From: Prillingera fragicola
Taxonomy: Eukaryota; Basidiomycota; Tremellomycetes; Trichosporonales; Trichosporonaceae
Direction: 5' to 3'
Assembly (NCBI GenBank): GCA_002335605.1
Contig: BEDY01000002.1
Location: forward strand, 496,001 to 560,000
DNA length: 64,000 nt
The translations under genes were made by a program, and so were the position numbers. Below the pieces are notes generated by a model. That model had not been told where the DNA came from. It made no database searches and saw only the letters and a list, made by a program, of their open reading frames with translations. Of this stretch, positions 24,181 through 35,275 are shown one piece after another (positions within the stretch are counted from its first letter, which is position 1; each line of letters starts with the position of its first letter).

Positions 24181-25152
24181 CTAGCTTGTATGATGCTGTA
24201 TGCACGGTATAGACTGTAACGTTGGGTTTGTGGACATGAGGACTTGAGCTGTGGCGACTGCCTGCTCTGATGGGAGGACAGACCAGTTGGGAGATGGCCC
24301 TTCACGAACCCAGTCAAAATCTTGCACCTGGTCGTGCTTGCTCTCTCCTACTGCTCCAAATGTCGCGGGATAGGGGCCAAATGACACCCTCTGGCACCCC
24401 TCAATGACAGGCAGCGAGAGGACATGCAGCAAGACAACGCTGTCCGTCGTGTTGTGCAAGCGGAACTGCTGTGCGCCGAGGGCCAGTGCACATTGCGAGA
24501 GGTCTGAAAGCATGACGCTGCCCGTCATTGGTGGTGCAATGATTAGGCAGCGCTTTAATCCCTTGAAATGCAGTGACGTTAGGACAGCCGACTTGTCCGT
24601 TGGCCGCAAGTCGACGACGCAATCCTCCAAGTCCTCGAGGGTGAGTGTGTACGTCGAGCCTGCCGCCGGTTCATAGTCTGCTGGCGTGAGACGAGTATCG
24701 CGTTTGCCTGAGACAGTATACGTCGTGCCGAGCGCTGGTGAAGGGACTACTGGCGACGGTGTCGGCACTGGCGTGATCTGAACTGGTGTCGGTGTTGCTG
24801 ACTTCGGGGTAGCAGAACGCTTGAAGGCGAACTTTGACTTTGGTTTGTCCGCTGCACGCAGCGTGCTGAGGCGAGCCTCGAGCTCTTTCAATTGCTGCCA
24901 GTCAGTACAGCTCCCCAAAGGCATCGTACGCACCAGATCATACTGCCGCTGGTCGTACGGAGGCAAGCTCGCGCGCGTCTCTGTCAGCTTGGCACGGAGG
25001 GCAGCGAGACGCGGTGCTGCCCCAGCGGCATCACCGTCCTCGAGAGCCGCAGAAACCTCTGCCCGTCAGTACAGCACAAAAACTACTGACGCACCCGTCT
25101 TCTGTGACTGAAACGACGCGTAAAACTCTGCCGACGCGCTCGTGCTCGCCAT
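24181..25152 (-). CDS. CIN2: Tubulin-binding cofactor C (TBCC domain)
   Basis: The exons are 25095-25152, 24934-25058 and 24181-24894, giving 298 residues, near the usual length of tubulin cofactor C. The N-terminal third is helical (MASTSASAEFYASFQSQKT, then a Leu/Ala-rich segment). A Pro/Thr/Ser linker follows, then the TBCC beta-helix domain (about residues 120-270). The key motif is QQFRLHNTTDSVVLLHVLS, where Arg206 matches the catalytic arginine finger in the family's QQLRxH motif, followed by IEGCQRVSFGPY. The protein is expected to act as the tubulin GTPase-activating component of the cofactor complex or on an Arl2-like GTPase. The stop lies 14 bp from the PFK-2 stop on the other strand. 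The symbol is by orthology to yeast CIN2 and is tentative. Confidence 0.87.
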
Positions 25153-25885
25153 CGTTGTTGAATTGTTGACACAGGCAAGTGATGTCAGTCATGAAAGTGG
25201 TCGTGGAATTAGAGTTACGTAATAAAACCCTGGCCACCACGTGGCACTTTGGCATGGTCAACTTAGGGAGAGGCTTTGAAAATGGATACAGTGGTCCTTG
25301 TGTACGGACTGGCCGTTTCTGACTCGCTATGCGTCCTCGTGCTCGTTCAGAATGCAATGTTCACTCCTTCTGCAAGTCTGACAGTGGGCAGCTGTTTGCA
25401 GCTAGCAGTCCTAAACGTGTGTGTTGAAGAATGGAGCCTGGCTTCACGTGAGGACCCGTCCAACCTCCTTCCTCAAAATGATCCACACCGACACACTCTC
25501 CTGCGCTCACGCGCTCACCGGCCCAACAGCCTCGCTTTGCCTTCTCGACCGTACTGTCCCTAGAGACAGCACCTGCGACGCCCGCGCAGAGTCCACGGCA
25601 GAGTAAACTCGCACACAAGCACGACCCCTTCCCACGCGTCCTGGAAACCTCTCCCTGCCTCCAACAACTGTTGGTCCCCCCACTGTTGGTCCCTCTGCGC
25701 CTGACAATCAGTACTCCAAGCCGTTCGCCAGTTCTCTGCACCGGGTGCTAAGACACCTCTTTTCCATCGAGGCGCCGGGATGCGCTAATGTACACGCGTA
25801 TGCTCGACCAACTCCTTCGTCTTCATCCAACCCGCACCGCCATCGTAAAGTCGAGGGGCAACACGGGCCAAAAGTCGAACGTCGC
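25153..25885. other. Intergenic region between cofactor C and eL39
   Basis: About 0.73 kb holding the cofactor C promoter (-) and the 3' flank of the eL39 gene (-). Frames at 25361-25741 (-) and 25745-26149 (+) are open but have no recognisable domain, and the second overlaps eL39 exons antisense. A long CT/CA-rich tract lies around 25460-25700. No RNA gene was recognised. Confidence 0.4.
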
Positions 25886-26274
25886 TTAGAGGTTGAGCTT
25901 GGTGCGGCGCCAGTGGCGACGCTTAGCGTTGTACTGGATGGTGGCTGTAGAGTCAGCAAATGTTCTAATCTCGTGTCGCTAAGATGGAGGCAACTGTCCG
26001 AATCGTGTGCCAATCGCCTCGATCTCGCTCCAAGCTGCTCCAAACGCACTGTCGGTCTTAAGACGGAACCACTGGGGGATGGGGCGGTTCTGGCGAGCCT
26101 TCTTGGCAAGCTTCTGCTGCAGTGGGTGTCAGTTTCCCTCTCTAAATAGGTCTTCGAGCATTTGTCGAGCTCTGAAGCGCGCGAAATTGACGAACCTTGA
26201 TGACAAAGCTAAGGAAATGTCAGCACTCATTCTCTCGTGTTCATTTCGTCCGCTTACCGTTTGTTCGAAGGCAT
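25886..26274 (-). CDS. RPL39: 60S ribosomal protein eL39
   Basis: The 51-residue protein is encoded by four exons: 26258-26274 (17 nt), 26196-26208 (13 nt), 26050-26116 and 25886-25944. The joined sequence begins MPSNKRFVIK, continues QKLAKKARQNRPIPQWFRLKTD and ends QYNAKRRHWRRTKLNL. This is the complete universally conserved eL39, exactly the expected length. eL39 lines the lower part of the ribosomal exit tunnel. Because so much of the gene is intron (50, 79 and 105 nt), an ORF search would miss it. Introns in ribosomal protein genes of basidiomycetes are common and may influence expression; I cannot see a snoRNA in them with certainty. Confidence 0.95.
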
Positions 26275-26837
26275 CTTGATGTGTTTTTGGTCGTCAGTTG
26301 CTGAGCAAGAGTGCACCACTAGACATCCGTCAAGCAGAGTCGACCCCGGCGGCGGGGGAGGGTGCCGCGACGGATTCAAAATTCAATTTCTCTCGTTTTG
26401 CATGTAATGCCGAATTTCCGGTTAGCTTCCGTCAATGTGGCACCACCCTGGGCAGTTTCCCACGGTGCAACAATTCCAGCACTCTGCAGCTCTGGTCCGT
26501 GGCTTGTATGTGGTGGCACCTTGGGCAAGCTGTGGACGCTTCAAGTTGACGCTACCATGAGTGCCTATGCTGAAATCATCTTGCATGGCAATGAGACCTC
26601 GATGTTATCGGGCAGAAAGCTGCTAGTGAGACGTTCGTCAATGTCAAACATGAGAGAAACCCATTGACGGAGGATAGAGTCCATTACCACGTCGTCATCT
26701 CTCGCCGCACCATGGCACAACGACGTGTTGCCCAGAGACACGCCACACCACCCAGATCCCCCGTCCCACTCACACAAACAGTGTAGACATGACCATTCAT
26801 AAACCCGCACGACCTGTTGCACGTAATTACACGACTA
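26275..26837. promoter_or_regulatory. eL39 promoter region and 3' flank of the Zn2Cys6 gene
   Basis: About 0.56 kb. On the minus strand the part next to 26274 should be the eL39 promoter and leader. The distal part is the 3' flank of the transcription factor gene ending at 26838. No gene or repeat was recognised. Confidence 0.4.
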
Positions 26838-29492
26838 CTAAACCCCCATCTCATCATCATCGTCACTGTGCAAACTGCCCCGCACACTACCCCTAGTGCT
26901 CCCCGCTGTGCTCCCTGCAGCACCACCCTGCTGCTGCACGGCTTCAGGCAAGCGCGCAGCAGCCTCGACCGCGGCCCTCACCTCCCGCGCCATCATGTCG
27001 ATCCCCTCCCACATGATTCCGTAAGCCTCGAGGCCAGCCTGGATAATACGTGCGTTGGTCAGGAGCGCGTCGATTTCAGCTTGGCGTTCCTCTGAAAAGT
27101 CACCAAAGGTGTTTTCTGCCTGCACAGCAAGCAGCAACAGGAGAAACGCGTACGCGCCGGAAACAAGGCCACACGCGCAAAAGGGGATCCAGCGTGGCGT
27201 TCCATCGAGCGCGAGCGCCGCCGCGCGGTGCAGGACCTCTAACCGCACAATAGTGTGCGCGGCCGTCGCGCACCGCGCAAGGCTTATACCAGGCGGGAAC
27301 GCTTCGGCATGCTCTGCTGCTTCCACCTGGGCGTTGTGCTCGACCTGCCCGTTTTCGTCGATTCCCCAGGCCTTGTGCGGCTTCCCCCTCGGTGGGAGAG
27401 GGGCAGCAAACGCAGGCCGCGCGGGTGCGGTCGCTGGCCTGTAGTTGTCCATCTGTCCCGGCGCAGCGTAGACCTGCTGCTGCGCGGGCGTAAACCACGG
27501 CGGAGGGTAGGACGAGTACTGTTCCGTCTGCGATTCCTGCATCTGCCACTGGTCATACGCTGGCACCTCCACAGACGACTGGGGCGACGCATGGAACCTG
27601 CCAGGCGGCACCTTAGCCGTGCCCGTGTGCGGCGACGGGAAAGGCGCCGGGGTGACCATGCGCGACGATGGCCCGGATAGTGAGTCGCGTTTGGGCGCCT
27701 GGGGTACCGGTGGCGACGACAGCGAGTTTGTGCTTTGAGACTGCGGCGAAATGTGAAACGATTGCGAAGATCCAGAGGAATATTGCGATGCTCCGGTCGT
27801 GTTAAACGCCGCCATGCGCTCGTCTAGCGACCTGATCGAGTCGGTCTCCTCGCGCAGCTGCTGCACGGGGTAAGGATACCCGCCCCAGGATCCAGCCCTG
27901 TGACTCGAAACCGAGGGCTCGCGCGACCCAGACGTAGGATACACGACGTCCTCGTACTCGTCCGACTCGGTGTCCGAATCTAGTTTCGAAGTGCGAATGC
28001 CACAGATGCGCTTGCTAAACAGCGACACCTCTGGGAACGCCTGGTGGCGGTGGATATGAATATGCGCGACAGCTAGACCGAATTGCGTGCCAATTTGCTG
28101 ATTCTTGACCACCTCCTCCTCGCCACCGGGGGCCTGCTCAATGACGGACATTTTCTCCGTGTCCCTCATCAAGTCTGTGATCGCCTGGTCGACCTCAATC
28201 ATCTGCCTGCGCATATACGCCCCCTCGAGCGGCGTCTCGGCCATAGCCGGGTCCCCCCACGAGCTCCGCATTTCGGGGCTGTACATGATCACGTTGACAA
28301 GGTTGCACACGCGCGAGCACTGGCGGATGCAGTTAACCCATGTGCACCATGTACGGTCCTTTTCAGAGCACACGGGAAAGGCGACCATTATGCGTTCGTC
28401 GTCGGTGCCGATGGGCGGTTTGACGCCAGATACGAGGCCTGCGGTGAGCTGGTACACGTAGAGGGTCCACCAGGAGCGGCGCATCGCATCCTTTTTCCAG
28501 TCAATGCCCTCCAGCGCCTGTACCGGACCTTTAGGGTTGGTCTCGAACAATCCCTTATCCATGTCGTGAATACCCAGATCCATGGCGACCTGGACCGCCT
28601 GCCCCGCGCGCCGCATCGACGCATTTGCGTCGTTCGTGCTCCCCCACTCCCAGACACTCAGGATCGTGAGTGCCTGCACAATCTCGAGCGACTGGTGCGT
28701 CTCCAGCGTCTGCTCAATAACCTTGACCGTCCTCCTCCCGAGCGCCGCGGACGCAGCCGACCGAAGTCGCTTTGAGTGTGGGCTCCTAGGTGCCGGATCC
28801 AGCGGGTGGGGGATGAGGGTCATAATCGTCTGGACAGCCAGCAGGAATGGTGATTCAGGCTGCATGAGCGTCGGCAGCACGTCGACCAGGTAGTGCCGCG
28901 GCGGCATGACGGCGAGGTATGGGTGAACATCGTTGTAGTAGCAGCGGAGACTAGAATTATTGTGTCAGCAAACCTAGTCGCCGAACTGTATTGTGCCGAT
29001 CGAGCCAGCCCGGGTTCCGTGTTTCACACCTCGACGTTGCTTGGACACGACAGTGAGGAATGGTGGGCAACTCACATCTCTTCGCGGGACGCAAATGTGC
29101 GCACAACGTTGGTCGGGTCGTCACCGGCGAGGGCGTCGGCGTGCCGGAGGTCAAACTGGGGGACGGCCATGAGGCCGTCCAGGCGCGCGAGGAACTCTTG
29201 CAACGCCGAGGGGGCTTGGGCTGGGACGTCAACTCAATTGTGTCATTGTGTGAGGATGGTACGCACGATTCCTCTTCTTGCGCGCGCCGCCACGTTTGGA
29301 TTTAATGTAGATGCACTCTGCGTGTCGCCTGTCGCACTGTCGCTTGCGTCAGCAGTTGTGTGCCATTCCGGCGTCGATCGGGCCGGTAGTAGGAGCACTT
29401 ACTTGTCCACAGACGGGCTTCTTTCCGTCGCACTTTGCCTTTTTCTGGCGACAGCTGAGACATGCTGCCTTTACTGGGGCAACGGTGGACAT
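26838..29492 (-). CDS. Zn2Cys6 fungal transcription factor
   Basis: The exons are 29403-29492, 29267-29336, 29076-29220 and 26838-28950, about 805 residues. The binuclear zinc cluster sits at the N-terminus (Cys 11, 14, 21, 28, 31 and 38; CLSCRQKKAKC ... CGQCDRRHAEC), with spacing CX2CX6CX6CX2CX6C. It is completed only by joining exons 1 and 2. A basic segment (SKRGGARKKRN) follows directly. The middle of the protein fits the fungal-specific transcription factor domain (EWGSTNDANASMRRAGQA, then the WKKDAMRRSWWTLYVYQL block). The C-terminal half is Ser/Pro/Gln-rich, followed by a conserved helical region near the end. Sequence-specific DNA binding in the nucleus is expected; targets are unknown. 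The start is the ATG nearest the zinc cluster; no in-frame ATG is seen close upstream. Confidence 0.9.
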
Positions 29493-30284
29493 TGTAGTCG
29501 GTAGTGTTGTTGAAATAGGTATGTTGAGAGAAGGAGTGAGATGGCAAAAATGATGTGGTCGGTGGTCGGTAAGGTGTGCATGCAGCAAGGGGCTGATCCA
29601 GGAGGGCTTGGTGAGTAACGGGGTCCAGGCACCTCTAAAGTATCCCCGCATTCAATTGAGGACGGGATCAAACTCGCCCAGGCCCGCCAGGCGTAGCACG
29701 CGAGAACGCTAAATGCACAAACCAAAGTCTCCGACAGGCAGTGTTTCGGGAACAAGCCACATTCTGCGCCCATCGATGAATGAGACGTCAGTGGCCAGTG
29801 GCCTCAGTGGCAAATGGCCCATCCTCTCTTGTCCCCGCATCTGTGAACATGCGAGAGTCTGTCACCTCGGACCATTCCACAGCATTGGTAGCTTCAGTTC
29901 CTGCTTTCTGATCGATCTGCATGCTCAAAGCTTAACAGTTTGTGCATTAACTAAAGATACCGTGCGATTTTCGTAACAAGAAGGATATAATGAGAGAAAA
30001 ATGAGAGGGTAAAATGCAAGATATACAAAGAGACACTCAACAATCACACTGGTGGGCGTGCAAGGGGGAATATTGGGGTCGTAAAACATGATGACAAGCT
30101 GCTCGGGCAGTGACTCTCTCTCTCTCTCGCGTGGGCTCCGCGCATTGACTCGAATGCGAAACGGCCAACACCAAGATTGGCCATGGACTCCGTTGGGGGA
30201 CTCTCCTGTCTCATTCTGCTCCTTGGAGCTAGGCATGAGACTCTCTCGGCTGCTGAACACGGCCTCTGCAGACCCAGTTCGCAC
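29493..30284. other. Intergenic region with CT microsatellite
   Basis: About 0.79 kb between the transcription factor promoter (-) and the 3' end of the BTB/CAP-Gly gene (-). It includes a short (CT)n run at 30114-30128 and an AT-richer stretch at 29960-30060 that probably carries the 3' UTR of the BTB gene. No coding frame is convincing. Confidence 0.45.
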
Positions 30285-33200
30285 TCACTCTGCGCCCATG
30301 ACGAACACCACTTCAGACGGACGCACAAACAACGCCCGGGGCGCCTCAGGTGGACCCCATTCAGGCGCAAACGGGCTGACCGCCCTCCGCGATATATCAG
30401 GCGGCGCCAAGCTCGTGCCACTCAAACCTAGTCCCAGGCGGCTCGGCCTGCGCGAGCCTGGCAAGGAGTCTGCAATGGCTGCGAGGCGGCGTTGGCGCAG
30501 AGACCGCGTGTCGTCTGCAGGCTGTGGGGCGGGCGGTGCAGGTGTAAAGTGGAAATAACGTATTCCACCTCGCGCGCCTGTGGAAAGAGTCTCGACGCCA
30601 TGCCGCTCGAGGTCGTCGACTTCGAGACCGACCCAGAGGCCGTGCGCGTCTGCCATGCTGCCGAGATATTTCACGTTGGCGCGGAAGCGTGCGCGGCGGT
30701 GCGAGAGCGTAACGATGCACGGGATGCCGACATGGAGCGACACGCCAGGGCCAGAGAATGGCTTGTTGTCGTCTGTGATTTCAATCTTGGGCGGCGACAT
30801 TGGCGGAGGTGGCGGTGCAGCCTTGCGAGGGGGGTCAAAGGCGTGGGCTGGGTGCCACGCAGAACTGCGCTGAGACCCGCCTTCGCTCACCACGCGCGAC
30901 ATGGTAGACACCGGGCTGCCATTGAGCAGCACATTCGCAGAGGCGACGCTCTTGGGGCTGGCGTTGGGGTTTGAGGCAAGGGGAGATGAGATAGTGGGGG
31001 TAGGAATCGGAACTGCGGGGGTGGTGGAAGCGCGCACAGGAGGGTTGGGACGAGGCTGCTCACGGCCAGTGGCAGCGCGAGCCACAAATGGACGGACCTC
31101 AGACTCGAGTGCTTGAGGCGTTGGCGTCGTCTCGCTGGACGTCGCCGACTGCTCCTCCACGCCCATAGCGCGACCGGGAGGCTCGGTGGGTGAGCCCTGT
31201 GATAGCCTGCCTGTAGGTGTACCCTGTCGTGACGCAGCCGTGTCCTCGGCCGTAAACACCTTCGGGATCTCGATGGGTCGGCGCTCGCGCCTCGCCGGTG
31301 CTGCCGCCTCAACGGGAGCCGGCACCGCTACGACGGCAGGCACCTCAGTGGCAGTGGAAGGAACCTCCAGGCTGACGGGCACTTCAATGTCGGCTTCGGC
31401 AATGGCCTCGGCGAGGGCCTTGGCGTCCGGTTCACCCTTGCTCTGGTGTATGTCAGGCGTCTCCGAGTCGTCGGACAGGATGACTGGTTCAATAATCTCG
31501 GAGAGGCGCGGCGTAATAGCCTCTGGTGCACCCTCTGTCGAGCCAGAGGAGGACCGAATCGACTGCCTCGGCCGCACACCAGCGACACTCGGCGGGAGCG
31601 GGGTGGCACGTTTCCATGGCGTTGCGGCCGATGACGTGCGTATACGCGGAGCCGAGGGGGGTGTGGCGCGGGGGTTGAGAGAGGTGGCTCGCACGCGAGT
31701 GCTGGAGCTGGAGGAGGGGGTGAGATTGCCATTGGAGGTGGAGACCTTGGTGGTGGTGGGTTTGGAGGTAGGAGTTTTGGTCGTCGGGGTCTTGGCTGTA
31801 GGGGTTTTGGTCACTGTTGGAGTCTTTGGCTGGGGAGCGGCAGGCATAGGCGGCTTGGTAGCTCCCTTTGTTGCTGCCGCGGCAGCGCGCAGCGACTTGG
31901 ACGACGACGACGACTTGAGGGCCGGCTTGGCTGGCGCCTTTGTGCTTGCCGGGGCCAGTATCGGCTTGGTCGAAGCTGGCCGCCCAGGCACAGGCGGCGC
32001 TTGTGACTGCGTGACAGACGGTGCCTTTGATTTTGTACTCGCCGTCGACGTGGAACGGACGCGGGGCGGGGCGGCGCTTGGCTTGCCTGCCGCGAGGCGG
32101 GCTGCGGCCTTGGACTGGGAGCTTGCGCTCGTGGCCGCCTTGGGTTGGGCGGTTGCAACGGCGCTCGTCCTGGGGGCTTTGCTCGCTGCCGTCTTCGTCG
32201 TGGCCGTGGTTTTGGCAGTCGCCGACGACTTTGCGGTGGCGTTAGACTTGACACTCGTTGCCGTTCGCGTCGTAGCAGTCGTCTGCGTCGAGGCAGTCGT
32301 CGCCGTCGTGCGCACAGACGACACTGACTTGAGGGACCCGTGCGAAGACTGGCGCCGCAACTCTGTCGCCGGCGATCCTGCCCGGGGTGATGGCGACCCT
32401 GGCGAAGCTGCTTCTGCTGCAGCAGCAGCTTGTACCTTGTTCACGGGTGTGCGTCCCATGCCTGTTATCAATGGCCTGGGCGGGCCGCTCATGACCTGCG
32501 GTGACCGTCTCGGCGTGGGGCTTTGCGGCCCCGGACGTGCGGATGTCGAGGCACGATTCTTGGATCCTAAGGACACGAGGACCGTCTTACCTGCGGCAGT
32601 TGGGCTGCGAGCAAGTGGACCTGGTCCTGCAGACTGCCTTGAAGCCGCTGCCACCGCACGTGTCGCCGCCCGGCCTGCCGAAGCGACCGAGGTAGTCGAC
32701 GCCGAGCTGGACAGCCTTAACCGTCGCAATCCGTTGGGCTCGGCAGGCTCTGGCGTCGACTGAGGAGGGGGCGAGCGAAACGTCGACGTTGAGGCGACAC
32801 TGGCCTGTGAAGCCTCGGACGCAAGCGACGCACTGCGCGACCGCGTACTGCCAGCGTCTGTGAGACGCGCTGGGCGTGACGACGTCCGCGGAAACCCGCC
32901 GGGGCGAGGGAACGGCACTTGCCGTGGCCCCAGCAAGTCGTCGACCGAAACATCAACCTCGTCGCTAATTTCCTTGAGCGCCCACGGCTCGAGCTCGCCA
33001 AACCCGTTCTCCTCCTTGATGGCCATCCACCGCCGACGAATATGCGCAAGGATACCGTCCTTTGCCGCGTCTACCTTTTCGCGATTCAACGACCGATGTG
33101 GGAGAATTGTCTCGTGTGTGTCCGGGTTGACCTTCAACAAGATGCCTGACACGAGCGTCTGGTACATTTTAGGCGCCTGCAGGAATCCAGGGGGCTTGGC

Positions 33201-34894
33201 GGCAATGTCGACAACCTCGCGCAGCATGATATCCAACACGTCGTCACTGAAGCCGATGCCGAGAAGCACGTTCCACATGTCCTTGCTCTCGCACACGGCC
33301 GCAAAGTGGGTTCGGAGCAGATCGCGCGCGCTCTTCTCCACGGGCTCGATCATGTCGCTGAGCACGTCGACCCAGGCCGCAGCATCTGGGCCCTTCGTGC
33401 GCAGACCGTACTCCATGCGTGCGCGGACACGCTCCACGTTGCGGAACGCAGTGACAACGTTCTTTGGTGTAAGGCCGTTCATGACGTCCTTAACAAGGTC
33501 GTCGCGCTCGCTCGCGTCGGCAGTGGCAATCTCGCGGCCCCAAGTGTCGCCCCAGCCAGAGAGGATGAAACGGCGTGCGCGGCGCTGCAGCTCCAGAGCC
33601 CCGACATCGCTGGAGCCTGCGAACCGCCACACGCGCGCGACACGAGTAACGCATCTGCGGCAGCGGCACCTGTCCCAGTCGAGGCCGTGGCAGAAATCGT
33701 ATACGAGCCTGGATTCGAGCTCGTTCACCAAAGCATCGAGCTGGAGGTACATTGCCGCGCGGTGGATCTGAAATGCTGTAAGGAGGTCAAAGGAGCGGTT
33801 GGAGAAGTCTAGGTGGCCCGCATAGATCCACCCGAGACAAAAGTGGAGCGCCGCGGGGGTGAATGGTGGTGTAGGAAGATGGACGTCTGCTGTGGCTGGG
33901 CAGAAGTTGTTGGGATTGAGGAGGACTGATGCAAAGTATGGTGAGCGGAACACGAGCATGAAGCGGTGGGCGGTAAAGATGACTGTGGACGCAAGACTGT
34001 CGTCCGAGCTCTCGGATGTGTCGGAATCATACGCGTCCTCCGCGGGAGAGTCGAGGTGAATGCGCACGTCGCAGTAGAGCTTGCTCGTCCACATGTAGGT
34101 CAGGTCTTGGCCGAGCTTATCTCGGCGGTCGGCGAGGTTACCCCTCCGCCCCAACGAGTCACGTACGCTGCCTCCCCCACCGCCGCCGCCACTGCCGCCA
34201 TTCTCGTCTTCAGTGCTAATCCACTCGACGACATCACCAAAACCCTCGCCAGTATACAGCCATTCGAGCTGGGCACGGAAGAGCTCCGGCGCGTCGTCGT
34301 ACGCTAGCCGCAGCACGCCCGTGTCCGGTGTGCCCCCTCCGTTGGTGCTGAGTGTTGGCGGCCGTAATGTGCCGTCACTTTCTGCAGTGTGTACAGAGAG
34401 TGAGCTGCCATGCCGCTGAAAGTAGGAAGGACTTGGAGTGTTGCGTGCTGAACCAGAGGTGAGGAGCGAGGTGGATGAGGAAGGGAAACGAGGTTGACCC
34501 CCGGGGAAGGGCGAGGGGCCTACGCTAAGTGATGTGGGTGAGCGCGAAACGCTTTTATGGCTCGGCAAGAAATATCGGTCCTTGAAGGCCTCTGTAGTGT
34601 GTCAGTACTGTCGATTGTCGCGTCGAATCCGGTTACCCACTTGGTGCGCGTACGTATACGACGGCTGTTGCGGTTAGGACACGAAGTTGGCCGACAAGCT
34701 TCAAGCTCACCTTTATGGGCCCAGACGCGATCGCCTTGATCCGTCTCCCATGACACGTCTGCAAAGCGCTCGCGCGCTTGTTCGAAAAGACGGCGGAGGT
34801 CTTGGGCCCACAGCTCGGTTGACTGCTCAACACGGTCCTCGACGGTTGCGAACGGCGTGAGCGCAGACGCGCTGTTCTCTGGTGGGCGTCGCAT
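30285..34894 (-). CDS. BTB/POZ protein with C-terminal CAP-Gly-like domain
   Basis: Two exons, 34711-34894 and 30285-34591, give about 1496 residues. The N-terminus (FADVSWETDQGDRVWAHKEAFKDRYF, read across the intron) and a following YTGEG segment look like half of a BTB fold. A clearer BTB domain follows at about residues 230-340 (KLYCDVRIHL ... FTAHRFMLVFRSPYF) with BACK-like helices after it. Residues about 600-1100 are low-complexity, very rich in Ser, Thr, Ala, Pro and Lys, with repeated KTPT units. Near the end (30540-30770) a CAP-Gly-like module reads VKYLGSMADAHGLWVGLEVDD and GGIRYFHF. CAP-Gly domains bind tubulin or EB1 tails, so a microtubule-linked adaptor, perhaps for a cullin-3 ligase, is inferred. 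I know no named orthologue. The 525-codon frame on the other strand (31186-32763) is a shadow of the low-complexity region. Confidence 0.8.
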
Positions 34895-35275
34895 CGCCGG
34901 TCTAGCTGCGCCCTGGTGCAAGGGCCGAGCGTGCGTTGGTCATTGACTAGTAGAATAGAGTGATATGTATACGTGCGCGCGTGGAGTTGGAGGTAAGGGG
35001 GCTGGGTTGCTCGATCGATACCAAGTTGACAGTCCCGTCGAGAGGTACACCCACGCGCCGGACGCGCACTGTTCGCGTGGCAACGGGACGGAAAGGCTTC
35101 GCACTCCGCCGAGCCTGCAACCACACGTCAATATTCTTTCAAGTATCATCTCGCCTTATTACATGCATACGGGTATATGCTACGTCGAGTTTCGGGTACT
35201 CGTGCACTACAAGCTGGTCGGGATACAATAACAGCAGATTAATGCCAAGTCGTGTTTTATAATCTTGGCAACTGC
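34895..35275. promoter_or_regulatory. BTB gene promoter region
   Basis: About 0.38 kb upstream of the BTB/CAP-Gly start (-) and downstream of the SAP-like membrane protein gene (-). It is somewhat AT-richer at 35140-35260. No other element was recognised. Confidence 0.4.

Noticed and set aside
31186..32763. 525-codon frame on the plus strand
   Set aside because: It lies entirely antisense to the Ala/Thr/Ser/Lys-rich part of the BTB/CAP-Gly gene, has a Val/Ala/Leu-rich low-complexity translation and no domain. It is a product of codon bias.
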